Shown here piece by piece: positions 45,218-54,350 of a DNA stretch of 64,000 nucleotides. The translations under genes were made by a program, and so were the position numbers. The stretch is from Desulfovibrio sp. A2 (GTDB lineage: Bacteria; Desulfobacterota; Desulfovibrionia; Desulfovibrionales; Desulfovibrionaceae). The stretch lies in assembly GCF_000226255.1 (NCBI RefSeq), contig NZ_AGFG01000008.1, positions 1 to 64,000 of the forward strand, given 5' to 3'. Below the pieces are notes generated by a model. It was not told where the DNA came from. It did not search any database and was given only the letters and a program-made list of their open reading frames with translations. Position 1 is the stretch's first letter, and each line of letters starts with the position of its first letter.

Positions 45218-45775
45218 CTATGGCAGCACGATTTCGGTCTGCTGCTGGGGTGCGGCTTCCTCCACCGGCAGGTTGAAGCCCGGCGCGTTGGGGTCGGCCA
45301 CCAGCGTCTGCACCTTGCTCAGGGCATGGGCGAAGCGGGTCAGCACGTTCACGCCCACCAGCCGCCAGCGGTAGGCCGGGGCCTTGCGGTCGGGGCACAT
45401 GGTCATTTCCACGATGGCGGTGGACTGCGGGGTAAGCTGCTTTTCCGGCCGGAATTCCTGGCGCGACGTGGCCTGGAAGGGGCAACCGGCGCAGCTGTCG
45501 CCCGCACCGTTGGCGGAGGCGTCCAGCGCCTGGATTTCCACGATGACCGAGGCCAGGTTGTCCACGTTGCCCTGGGCCTCGCCCCGCGCCACGATGCAGC
45601 CGTTGGCCGTGGCCGTTGCCGTGGCCGAACGCCAGGTGAACAGTTCGCGGTTGTCCTGCGGCACGGGCATGACCTTCTTGCCGCACGCGGCTCCCAGAAC
45701 CAGCAGGCCGCACAGCGCGGCCACGGCCGCCATCCGGCGCAGGCGCGATGCCCGGGGGGCGGATGCGTCAATCAT
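45218..45775 (-). CDS. predicted lipoprotein, unknown function
   Basis: A 185-residue protein with an N-terminal basic stretch (RASRLRRM), a hydrophobic segment and LGAAC, a permissible lipobox (Gly at -3 is unusual). Mature part has no known domain; a CAGC pair sits near the middle. GGGAG lies 7 nt before ATG 45775. The start overlaps the mutS stop by 8 bp, so the two are translationally linked, though a functional link is unlikely. Probably anchored to the inner or outer membrane on the periplasmic side. Confidence 0.8.
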   Translation of the reverse strand: MIDASAPRASRLRRMAAVAALCGLLVLGAACGKKVMPVPQDNRELFTWRSATATATANGCIVARGEAQGNVDNLASVIVEIQALDASANGAGDSCAGCPFQATSRQEFRPEKQLTPQSTAIVEMTMCPDRKAPAYRWRLVGVNVLTRFAHALSKVQTLVADPNAPGFNLPVEEAAPQQQTEIVLP

Positions 45776-48728
45776 TGTCGTCTCCCGGCGCTGCCGGGGG
45801 CTGGTCGGGAACGGTATCTTCGGCATGGGCGGGGCCTCCCCAGAGCAGTTTCCATTCGTTGAGCAGTTGCAGCGCCCCCATGGGCGTCAGGTGGTCGGTG
45901 TCCAGGTCGCGCAGGGTGGTCAGCAGCGGGTGCGCCACCGGCATGGCCTGCCCCCCCAGCGCGGAGGGCATGACGCGCGGTTTCGCGGCCTGCTTCGGTT
46001 CCGGAATGTCCAGCCCCGGCAGTACGGCGCGCGCCGCGCGGGGGGCGTCGCCCCGGCCGTCGCGGGTCTTTTCCAGTTCGTGCAGCAGTTCCCGTGCGCG
46101 CTGTACCACCGGCTGCGGCACCCCGGCAAGCCGGGCCACCTCGATGCCGTAGCTGCGGTCGGACGGGCCGGGCACCAGACGGCGCAGGAACACGATTTCG
46201 CCCCCCCATTCGCGGATGGCGATGTTCATGTTGTGCACGCCGGGGATGCGGCCTTCAAGCGCCGTCAGCTCGTGATAGTGGGTGGCGAACAGGGTGCGGA
46301 TGGTGCCGCCCGCGCGGCGGGCCAGTTCTTCCACCACGGCCCAGGCCAGGGCCAGGCCGTCGAAGGTGCTGGTGCCGCGCCCTATCTCGTCTAGGATGAC
46401 CAGGCTGCGCTTGCCCGCCTGGCGCAGGATGCGCGCGGTTTCCATCATTTCCACCATGAAGGTGGATTGCCCTTGGGCCAGGTTGTCCGATGCCCCCACC
46501 CGCGAGAACACCCGGTCGGCAATGCCCAGGCGCGCCTCGCGCGCGGGCACGAACGACCCCATCTGGGCCAGCAGGCAGATGATGGCCGTCTGGCGCAGCA
46601 CCGTGGATTTACCGGCCATGTTGGGCCCGGTGATCAGCAGCAGCCGCCGTGCGTCGTCCATGCGCAGGTCGTTGGGAATGAAGTTGGCGCTGCCCTGCAT
46701 GGCCTCCACCACGGGGTGGCGGCCTTCGCGGATCAGGACGTCGGTGTCCTGCGTCAGCACCGGGCGGGTCCAGTTCCAGCGGCGGGCCGTTTCCGCAAGG
46801 CTCTGCCAGTAGTCGAAGCCTGCCAAGAGATCGGCCATGAACAACACGCGGGGCCGCGCTTCGGACACGGTTTCGCGCAGTTTCTGGAACAGCTTGTACT
46901 CCAGCGACTTGCGCCGGTCGCTGGCCGAGACCAGCTTTTCCTCCAGTTCCTTCAGGCGCGGGGTGGTGAACCGTTCGGCGTTGGCCAGGGTCTGGCGGCG
47001 CACGAAATGCTCGGGCACGGTGTCCGAGGCGGAGCGCGAAAGCTCGAAGTAGTAGCCGAACACCCGGTTGAAGCCCAGCTTGAGCTTGGGCAATCCACTG
47101 GCGGTCTGTTCCTCCGCCAGCAGTTGTTGCAGCAGGTTCTCGCCGTGTTCGGTAAGGTCGAGCAGTTCGTCCAGTTCGGCGTGGAAGCTGGGGCGGAACA
47201 GCCCGCCTTCGGTCACGAGATGGGGCGGGCTGTCCACCAGCGCACGCTCCAGCAGGTCGAAATAGTCGGACAGGTCATCCCAGCCCTTCAGGGCGGCGCG
47301 CAGGAAGGGCGGCTGGCCTTCGCCGCGTGCGTCGCCGTCGGTGGGGTAGTTGCCGGGGGCCACCTCGGGCCGTTCCAGCACGCCGCGCACCTTGGGCAGG
47401 GCGGCCAGGCTCTGGCGCAGGGCCACGTAGTCCTTGGGGGCGGCGCGGTTCAGGAAGATGCGCGTGGTCAGCCGTTCAAGGTCGTACACCTCGTTCAGGG
47501 CGGCCCGCAGGTTGCGCCGGGTGTCGTCGCGCTCGAACAGCCAGGTCACCGCCGCCTGGGTTTCCTCTATGGGGCCCATTTCGCGCCACGGGTGGCGCAG
47601 GCGCTCTTCCAGCAGGCGGCCGCCCATGGGGGTTTCGGTGTGGTCCAGCACGTGCCACAGCGTGCCCTGCCCCTTGCGGCCGTCCAGGCGGCGGAAGATT
47701 TCAAGGTTGCGTTCCGTCACCTCGTCCACGATGAGATGCCGCCCGAGGTTCAGCGGGCGGAACGGGGCAAGGTGGATGAGGTCCTGCTTCTGGGTCTGCA
47801 CGATGTAGGCGAGTAATGCCCCGCAGGCCCGGACCAGTTCATCCTTTCCTTCAAGGCCCAGCGCCCCGGTGTCGCGCACGTTCTGGGCGTGCAGCAGCCG
47901 TTCGGTGGCGGCCTTCAGGTCGAAGGGGGCGCGGCCCGGCACCCGCACCACCTGCGTGGACGTCAGCGACATGGACGCAGGCACCTGCGCGCCCTCGGGC
48001 ACCAGCAGTTCGCGGGGCTGCATCTTGCGCACCCACTGCCACAGGTCCGCGGATTTCTTCGCGTGCAGGCCGGACCAGTCACCCGTGGAAAAATCGAGCC
48101 AGGCAAAGCCGCCCGCCTCTTTCTCGTCGTCCCAGTACAGCGCGCCCAGGTAGTTGTGGCCCTTGGCGTCGAGGTTGGCGTCCTCCACCACCGTGCCGGG
48201 GGTCAGCACGCGGGTGACGGCGCGCTTGACCAGCCCCTTGGCCTCGCGCGGGTCCTCTATCTGGTCGCACAGGGCCACCTTGAAGCCCTTTTCCAGCAAC
48301 TGTGTGATGTACCCTTCCACCGAATGGTGGGGCACCCCGCACATGGGCACGCGCAGGTCGGCGTTGGGGTTGCGGCAGGTGAGGGCGATCTGCAGTTCGC
48401 GCGCGGCCGTTTCCGCATCGTCGAAGAACATCTCGTAGAAATCGCCCATGCGGTAGAGCAGCAGCGCGTCCGGGTGGTCTTCCTTGATGCGCAGGTACTG
48501 CTCGAACATGGGGGTGAGCTTTGACGGGTTGGCGCGGGCCATGGCCGCCGTGGTGGCCCCGGCAAGGCGCGATGCGCCGCGCGGGCTGCCGCCGGACGTG
48601 GCGGTGGACACGGCATTACTGGACCCCGCAGAAGTGGGGCTGCACGCGCAGCCATCCCCGGCGGAGCCGTCCGGGGCATCGGCGGTTGCGTCGGACAGGG
48701 CGTGCGGAAGGGGGGAGGTGTCTGTCAT
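45768..48728 (-). CDS. mutS: DNA mismatch repair protein MutS
   Basis: A 986-residue MutS. The mismatch-recognition domain begins at KLTPMFEQYLRIKEDHPDA and carries the GDFYEMFFDDA Phe-x-Glu motif; the ATPase has ITGPNMAGKST (Walker A), EIGRGTSTFDG and TLFATHYHEL. About 65 Ala/Ser/Thr-rich residues precede the conserved start, so true translation may begin at ATG 48542 (924 aa) or elsewhere; no start has a well-spaced ribosome site. mutL is not in the window. Confidence 0.95.
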   Translation of the reverse strand: MTDTSPLPHALSDATADAPDGSAGDGCACSPTSAGSSNAVSTATSGGSPRGASRLAGATTAAMARANPSKLTPMFEQYLRIKEDHPDALLLYRMGDFYEMFFDDAETAARELQIALTCRNPNADLRVPMCGVPHHSVEGYITQLLEKGFKVALCDQIEDPREAKGLVKRAVTRVLTPGTVVEDANLDAKGHNYLGALYWDDEKEAGGFAWLDFSTGDWSGLHAKKSADLWQWVRKMQPRELLVPEGAQVPASMSLTSTQVVRVPGRAPFDLKAATERLLHAQNVRDTGALGLEGKDELVRACGALLAYIVQTQKQDLIHLAPFRPLNLGRHLIVDEVTERNLEIFRRLDGRKGQGTLWHVLDHTETPMGGRLLEERLRHPWREMGPIEETQAAVTWLFERDDTRRNLRAALNEVYDLERLTTRIFLNRAAPKDYVALRQSLAALPKVRGVLERPEVAPGNYPTDGDARGEGQPPFLRAALKGWDDLSDYFDLLERALVDSPPHLVTEGGLFRPSFHAELDELLDLTEHGENLLQQLLAEEQTASGLPKLKLGFNRVFGYYFELSRSASDTVPEHFVRRQTLANAERFTTPRLKELEEKLVSASDRRKSLEYKLFQKLRETVSEARPRVLFMADLLAGFDYWQSLAETARRWNWTRPVLTQDTDVLIREGRHPVVEAMQGSANFIPNDLRMDDARRLLLITGPNMAGKSTVLRQTAIICLLAQMGSFVPAREARLGIADRVFSRVGASDNLAQGQSTFMVEMMETARILRQAGKRSLVILDEIGRGTSTFDGLALAWAVVEELARRAGGTIRTLFATHYHELTALEGRIPGVHNMNIAIREWGGEIVFLRRLVPGPSDRSYGIEVARLAGVPQPVVQRARELLHELEKTRDGRGDAPRAARAVLPGLDIPEPKQAAKPRVMPSALGGQAMPVAHPLLTTLRDLDTDHLTPMGALQLLNEWKLLWGGPAHAEDTVPDQPPAAPGDDND

Positions 48729-48860
48729 GCCTCGTGTGTACACCGCGAACGGGTGGGGATGGAAGTACCGGCCGACGGGCCGGACGGAACAGCACCGCCA
48801 GCCACGACAACCGCCATGCCGCGGCGTCCGGCCAGCGGGCGAAAGGCCGATGCAGTGCCC

Positions 48861-50009
48861 TCAGTCTTGCAGGGACATGCGGAACGTGGCCGAATGCCAG
48901 CTGCGGCAGCGCGGGCACACGCTGAAGGTGTGTTCGCGGCGCAGGCCGCAGGCCCCACACACGAAGCGCTTCACCTTGCGGGCGTGCTCGATGAAGTATT
49001 CCAGCTGGCTGCGGAACACCGGCGACAGGTGCTGCTGCTCCATGGACAGCGAGAGCAACTCCAGCCGGGCGGCCCAGAAGTCGGGGCGCAGCACCATGGC
49101 CTTGGCCAGCCAGTTGCCTGCCTCTTCGCGGTTGCCGCAGCGCAGCAGGAACAGCGCGCCGTAGTATTGCAGCAGCAGGTCCGGCTCCAGCGCCTCCACG
49201 GCGGCAAGCACCGTGGCGCAGCGCTGTTCCTCGAAATCGGCCGTGCTGGACGCCCCGTTGCCAGCCCCGTTGCGGGGGGCAGGGGCTTCAAGTTCAAGCA
49301 ATCCTTCAAGCAGCAGGAAACGAATGGAGGCGGGCACCCGCTCCAGGCCCTCGCGCAGCAGCTTGCCCGCGCGACGCCATTCGCCGGTGCGTGCCGCCAT
49401 GACCAGCCGCGCCCGCCAGGCCTCCACCGCGCCGGGGTAGACCTTGACGGCTTTGGTCAGCAGTGCTTTCGCCTCGTCCGCGCGGCCGCAACGGTCCAGG
49501 TCTTCGGCGTGGCGCACCATGTAATGGGCCTGCGCCGGGCGGTAGCCCAGGCGCGCGTACTGCGCGGCGGCTTCCTCGAAGGCCCCGCTGTCCGCGTGGA
49601 GCAGGGCCAGTTCGAAGGTGATCTGTTCCGGGTCGGCCCCGAGCGCCCGCGCCTCGTCAAAGGCCGCGAGCGCCCGGTCCATGACCCCGCCGCGCCGGTA
49701 GTCGCGCCCAAGTTCGAACAGGGCCCGCGCCTTGAACTGCGGGTCCAGCCCCGGCCGCACGATGAGGCTGCTGCGGATCTGCACGGCGCGTTCGATGTCG
49801 CCGCGCAGGCGGTACAAGTTACCGAGGGCGAGGTAGATCTCCACCGCGTCCGGGTCGTTGCGCACCACCCGGCTCAGTTCCTGGATGGCCGACAGCGCAT
49901 CGCGCGCGCCGGGAGATTCGGCATCCGGCCCCATGGGCGAAAGGATGTCGGCGCGCCGGTGGCCCAGCAGCGTGCGCGCGCCCGCCTTCAGTCTGTCCAG
50001 CAGCGTCAC
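48861..50009 (-). CDS. lapB: LapB (YciM): TPR protein regulating lipopolysaccharide assembly
   Basis: A 382-residue protein with a GTG start. Tandem tetratricopeptide repeats fill residues about 45-330 (VEIYLALGNLYRLRGDIERA is one) and a rubredoxin-type zinc module FVCGACG...CPRCRSWH closes the C terminus, the LapB signature. In E. coli LapB with LapA controls LpxC turnover through FtsH. E. coli LapB has an N-terminal membrane helix; none is evident here, so LapA may provide the anchor. It starts 10 bp after lapA. Confidence 0.92.
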   Translation of the reverse strand: MTLLDRLKAGARTLLGHRRADILSPMGPDAESPGARDALSAIQELSRVVRNDPDAVEIYLALGNLYRLRGDIERAVQIRSSLIVRPGLDPQFKARALFELGRDYRRGGVMDRALAAFDEARALGADPEQITFELALLHADSGAFEEAAAQYARLGYRPAQAHYMVRHAEDLDRCGRADEAKALLTKAVKVYPGAVEAWRARLVMAARTGEWRRAGKLLREGLERVPASIRFLLLEGLLELEAPAPRNGAGNGASSTADFEEQRCATVLAAVEALEPDLLLQYYGALFLLRCGNREEAGNWLAKAMVLRPDFWAARLELLSLSMEQQHLSPVFRSQLEYFIEHARKVKRFVCGACGLRREHTFSVCPRCRSWHSATFRMSLQD

Positions 50010-50019
50010 GGGGTTCCGC

Positions 50020-50415
50020 CTACCCGGCCTTGGCCGGGGTGGGCTCCGCGGCGGCCACGGGCGCGGGGGCGGGGGCGGCCACGGGTTCCGGGGCCTTGCG
50101 CGCGGCTTCCAGCGGCAGGTTGCGCAGCGAATTCAGTTCCTTTTCCAGCACGCGGATGCGCTTGTTGGCGCGGCGCAGGGCGGCACCGGCGCGCAGGCGG
50201 CTGACCATGAGCATGAGCATGGTGCACAGCGCGCCCAGCAGGAAGGCACACAGCACCATGAAATAGAACGGCAGCTCGATGGAACTCCACGCGGTGTCGA
50301 AGAACAGGTCGAGCTTCAGGGTGACGGCCTGCGACAGCACCGCGTTGTTCTGCACGAAGAACATCATGGAGATGAAGAACACAAGCACCAGAACGAGAAC
50401 CTTGACGAAGCGCAT
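50020..50415 (-). CDS. lapA: LapA (YciS-type, DUF1049) inner-membrane protein
   Basis: A 131-residue protein with two membrane helices (about 3-22 and 47-70), the DUF1049/LapA pattern, followed by a coiled segment (RRANKRIRVLEKELNSL) and a Pro/Ala-rich tail. AAGGAGG lies 6 nt before the ATG. It works with LapB in the envelope. The gene is 10 bp after the HIT-family gene, so all three are probably one transcript. Confidence 0.92.
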   Translation of the reverse strand: MRFVKVLVLVLVFFISMMFFVQNNAVLSQAVTLKLDLFFDTAWSSIELPFYFMVLCAFLLGALCTMLMLMVSRLRAGAALRRANKRIRVLEKELNSLRNLPLEAARKAPEPVAAPAPAPVAAAEPTPAKAG

Positions 50416-50425
50416 GTCGGCCTCC

Positions 50426-50923
50426 TTACCGTCCCGCTTGGGGCAGGCGGTCGAACAGGGGTTTCAGGGCATGATACGTGGAATGCAGATGCTCGGGAAT
50501 GACCCGGGTTTCGCTCATCACCGCCATGAACGACGAATCGCCGTTCCAGCGCGGTACGAGATGGAAATGCAGGTGTTCACGGATGCCCGCCCCGGCGGCC
50601 TCGCCCAGGTTGAGCCCGATGTTGATCCCCTGCGGGCTGAAGCGCTGGCGCAGGATGGTGGTGCAGGTCTGGAGCAGGTCCATCATTTCGTGGGCCTCTT
50701 CCGGCTCCAGCGCGGCCAGGTCCATCACGTGCCGGAACGGCGTGACCATGAGGTGCCCGTTGTTGTACGGAAATTTGTTCATGATCACGAAATTGTGCCG
50801 TCCGCGATGCAGCACGAGGCGCGCCTCGTCCTCGCCGGTGTGTTCGGGCAGGCAGAACACGCAGCTGTCGGGCTTGGGGCCCAGAATGTAGTCGAGGCGC
50901 CACGGCGCCCAAAGCGTTTCCAT
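50426..50923 (-). CDS. HIT-family nucleotide hydrolase/transferase
   Basis: A 165-residue protein with the histidine triad HLHFHLVPRW and the N-terminal zinc-type element CVFCLPEH. The full block (NKFPYNNGHLMVTPFRHV) resembles Ap4A phosphorylase-like HIT proteins common in bacteria. The start METLWAPWR at 50923 is family-typical; an upstream GTG at 50959 lies in the same frame. It leads the lapA-lapB genes. Substrate unknown; dinucleoside polyphosphates or AMP derivatives are usual. Confidence 0.9.
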   Translation of the reverse strand: METLWAPWRLDYILGPKPDSCVFCLPEHTGEDEARLVLHRGRHNFVIMNKFPYNNGHLMVTPFRHVMDLAALEPEEAHEMMDLLQTCTTILRQRFSPQGINIGLNLGEAAGAGIREHLHFHLVPRWNGDSSFMAVMSETRVIPEHLHSTYHALKPLFDRLPQAGR

Positions 50924-51114
50924 GATCCGTTCCGTCTCCTGAATGCCCGTGCGCGCCACTGTTTGTGCGCATGCGCAACGTGCCGTATTTCCGATTGAAA
51001 TTCCGTCGGTCTGTTGTGCTTACACCCTCGGGCCTTGCGGGGCAAGGGGGGCGGGCCGCCAGGGCCGTGTTTGCGGAGCGCGGGGGCCTGCATTTTGCCG
51101 TTGGTCAGGGGGCG

Positions 51115-54100
51115 TCATTTCGTGGTGGTGCCGTCCCTGGCCGGGGAAGCGCTGTTGTCCGGCCCGTCCGCGTCGTCCTCTCCACCCGTGGGGTCAGGCA
51201 CGTCAGCCACACTAGGCGCGTCTGGGCCGCTCCCCCCGTTACGCCCGTCAATTCCGCCCGCCGCGTGCCGCCCGTTGTGCATGTCCCGCCATTCCGGCGG
51301 CCGGGAACGGCCGCGCGCCGCGCCTGCCTGGCCCTGCGCCACGCAGGCGGCTTCCGCGTCTTCGCCGTCGGCGCCCGCGCCACCAAGGGCAAGCGCCTCG
51401 CGCGCGGTTTCCTCGCGCAGCAGTTCGTGCGCCAGGTCCAACTGCGCTGCGCGGGTGCGGGCCACCCCGTCCAGCTTGGCGGCCAGCACCCGGCGCAGCA
51501 CCCGGCCGTAGGCCGGGCCCGCCGGAATGCCCATGGCCAGCAGGTCGTTGCCGGTGATGTCGGGCGCTTCGCCGCGCAGGCGGGTGAGGTAGTGCGAGAT
51601 GTGCTTGCGCGCGTCTTCGGTCTTGGCGCGGGCCATCAGGTACAGGATACCCTCCGGGGCGATGGGCGAGAGCAGGTTGTTCAGGCCGCTCATGGAACCG
51701 TCGCGCTGCATCCACAGGTTGAGCAGGTTGTACGCCTCGCGCACGTTCTCGCGCAGGGTCAGGAAGTCCTGGCGCACCTTGCGCGAGAAGGCCAGCCTGT
51801 CGGTGACGGCGGCCACGTCCAGGTATTTTCCGTTGCCGCACAGCCCCAGCAGGTAGAGCACCCATGGTTCCGGCGCGGGCGAAAGGTACAGCAGCCGGTA
51901 CCAGTGCAGCACCCGTTCCAGTTCGGTCAGCACGTCCATCTTGGCCGGATTCAGCTTGAGCAGGGGGTGAACGAGGCGCAGGATGTCGAAGTCCTCCATG
52001 CGCCGGATGCACGGCAGGGGGGACTTTTCGTCGAAGATCAGCTTCAGTTCGTGGAACAGCCGCGCGCCGGACAGCTTGTCCACCATGCCCAGCTGCAGGG
52101 CGTTCTTGATGAGCCGCTCGGTCTGCGCGCCGATGCGGAAGTCGTAGCGCTTCTCGAAGCGGATGGCGCGCAGGATGCGGGTGGGGTCTTCCACGAACGA
52201 CAGTGAGTGCAGCACGCGGATGGCCTTGTCCTTCATGTCGCGCTGCGCGCCGAAGAAGTCCACCAGCCGCCCGAAGTGGGCGGTGTTGATCTGCACGGCC
52301 TGGGCGTTGATGGTGAAGTCGCGCCGGTAGAGGTCCATCTTTATGGACGACAACTCCACCGTGGGAAGGGCGGCCGGGTATTCATAGTATTCCAGGCGGG
52401 CCGTGGCCACGTCGATGCGCTGTTCCGGCCGGGCGGCGGCACGGTGGGCCGCCTCCGCCGTGGAATCGTCGGATGCCGCGCCCCCGGCGGGCGGGGTCTG
52501 CGGGGCGTGCTCGGACAGAGGGGCGGAGGGCGCGCCCTGGGCATCCCCTCCGTTGCGCTCGGCCGGGCCCTTGCCGCCGCGCGTCCTTTCCGATTCCCAC
52601 GCGGGAAAGATGACCACGGCGGTCTTGAACTTGTGGTGCGCGCGCATGCGCCCGCCCAGTTCGTCGGCCAGGGCGCGGGCAAAGGCGATGCCGTCGCCTT
52701 CCACCACCACGTCAAGGTCAAGGTTCGGCCGTCCCAGCAATATGTCGCGCACGAAGCCGCCCACGGCGTACACCGGCACGCCCAGCCTGTCGCCCAGTTG
52801 GCCCGCCAGTTCCAGCAGACGAAAGTGGGTGTCGGGCAGGCGTTCCTGCAACAGGGAGCGGATGTTCCTCTCCCGGCGCGATTCGGGCAGCAGCGTTTCC
52901 GGGATGCGGGCCGGTTCCTCGACCAGGGTGTTGATGAGGTCGGTGCGGGTGATGACCCCCACCACCTCGCCGGTCTCGTCGCCATCGTCGACGGCGGCCG
53001 GGGCCGGGCGGTCGATGCCGTAGCTGCCCGCCAGATGCGGCGCGGCCACCCGGTCCACCACGGGCACCAGGCGCTGGCGCAGCCCCACGATGATTTCCAT
53101 GACTTTGTACAGGTCTTCGTCCGGGGTCACGGTCTGCACGCGGCGCTGCATGTACTCGATGACGCCCATGTGCCCCAGCCCGTGCGATATGGCCCGCGCG
53201 GCGGTCTGCTGTTCCAGGTACCCCACGCACCGCCGGGTGCCCGCGGCGAACACGGGCACGGCCTTCAGGCCGTAGCGGGTCATGGTTTCCTCCGCGTCGG
53301 CGATGGAGCGGTCGTCGTCCACGCCCACCACCGGCGAGGACATCAGGTCGCGCACCCGCATCTGCGGGTTGACCGCCGAGAAGAGCAGGGCGAACAGTTC
53401 GTCGCGCACCTGCTGCAAGGTCTTGTCCTTGACCGAGGCGGAGGCCGCGTAAGGGTGGCCGCCACCGCCGAGCGATACGCACACCTGGGCCACGTCCACC
53501 TCGGGCAGGCGGCTGCGGGCCACCACCTGTACCCTGTCGCCCATGCGGCACAAGGCGAACAGCACCTTGATGTTCTCCATGTCCATCATCTTGTGGGCCA
53601 GCAGCGCGAAGTCGCCCATGTAGGTTTCCATGGACGCCTCGGCGATGGTCACCAGCGCGCCGTTGATGTCGTGGGTGGTGGCCGATTCGAGCAGGGCGTT
53701 CAGGATGCCCACCTGTTCGCTGGTCAGGTCGCGGGCGATGAGTTCGGCGATGGCGTTCAGGTCCATGCCCTGCGTCTTCAGCCAGCCCGCCGCGGCAAAG
53801 TCGTGCTCGGTGGTGGAGGCGAAGGAGAACGAGCCGGTGTCCTCGAAGATGCCGAGGCCGAGCATGGTGGCCTCGTCGCGCGTCAGGGTCAGCCCGCGTT
53901 CGCGGATTTCGGCCACGATGATGGCCGTGGTGGAGCCCCACGGCAGCACCCGGCTGAACGCGGCGGGAATGTCCTCGTCGGTGTCGGGGTGATGGTCCCA
54001 GAGATGCACGGTGACATCGGCGCGCGCCAGCACGTTGTGCACGTGGGGCACCCGCGAGTGCTGGCGGGTATCCACGATGACCAGGGCCTGCACGCTTTCG

Positions 54101-54312
54101 GGGTCGATGTCGCGCGCCTGCCGGAAATTGAACATGTAGGTGGCGCTTTCGATGAAGAAATTGCGCAGGGTGCGTTCCTGGCTGCCGGGAAACACCAGCA
54201 CAGCGCCGGGGTACAGCTTGCCCGCCGCCACCATGGCGGCCAGGGCGTCGAAGTCTGCGTTGGCGTGGGCGGTGACCAGCACCGGCGCGGCTATCTTGAG
54301 GGGCTGCTGCAT
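51115..54312 (-). CDS. DHH phosphoesterase - CBS pair - tRNA nucleotidyltransferase fusion
   Basis: A 1065-residue protein. Residues about 1-310: DHH/DHHA1 phosphoesterase (ANADFDALAA, DHHPDTDEDI, GGGGHPYAAS). About 315-480: two CBS domains (MSSPVVGVDD, QTVTPDEDLY). About 500-870: class II poly(A) polymerase/CCA-adding head with YAVGGFVRDILLGRPN and an acidic DLDVVVEGD, plus an RNA-binding region. A low-complexity insert (about 595-640) interrupts the head. The tail is rich in Gly/Asp. This architecture is known for A-adding or CCA-adding enzymes in some deep-branching bacteria. It probably matures tRNA 3' ends. ATG 54312 is preferred; ribosome site weak. Confidence 0.88.
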   Translation of the reverse strand: MQQPLKIAAPVLVTAHANADFDALAAMVAAGKLYPGAVLVFPGSQERTLRNFFIESATYMFNFRQARDIDPESVQALVIVDTRQHSRVPHVHNVLARADVTVHLWDHHPDTDEDIPAAFSRVLPWGSTTAIIVAEIRERGLTLTRDEATMLGLGIFEDTGSFSFASTTEHDFAAAGWLKTQGMDLNAIAELIARDLTSEQVGILNALLESATTHDINGALVTIAEASMETYMGDFALLAHKMMDMENIKVLFALCRMGDRVQVVARSRLPEVDVAQVCVSLGGGGHPYAASASVKDKTLQQVRDELFALLFSAVNPQMRVRDLMSSPVVGVDDDRSIADAEETMTRYGLKAVPVFAAGTRRCVGYLEQQTAARAISHGLGHMGVIEYMQRRVQTVTPDEDLYKVMEIIVGLRQRLVPVVDRVAAPHLAGSYGIDRPAPAAVDDGDETGEVVGVITRTDLINTLVEEPARIPETLLPESRRERNIRSLLQERLPDTHFRLLELAGQLGDRLGVPVYAVGGFVRDILLGRPNLDLDVVVEGDGIAFARALADELGGRMRAHHKFKTAVVIFPAWESERTRGGKGPAERNGGDAQGAPSAPLSEHAPQTPPAGGAASDDSTAEAAHRAAARPEQRIDVATARLEYYEYPAALPTVELSSIKMDLYRRDFTINAQAVQINTAHFGRLVDFFGAQRDMKDKAIRVLHSLSFVEDPTRILRAIRFEKRYDFRIGAQTERLIKNALQLGMVDKLSGARLFHELKLIFDEKSPLPCIRRMEDFDILRLVHPLLKLNPAKMDVLTELERVLHWYRLLYLSPAPEPWVLYLLGLCGNGKYLDVAAVTDRLAFSRKVRQDFLTLRENVREAYNLLNLWMQRDGSMSGLNNLLSPIAPEGILYLMARAKTEDARKHISHYLTRLRGEAPDITGNDLLAMGIPAGPAYGRVLRRVLAAKLDGVARTRAAQLDLAHELLREETAREALALGGAGADGEDAEAACVAQGQAGAARGRSRPPEWRDMHNGRHAAGGIDGRNGGSGPDAPSVADVPDPTGGEDDADGPDNSASPARDGTTTK

Positions 54313-54350
54313 GCGTGGGTGTCCGTATGGCGGTGGCGCGCGGCGCGGTG

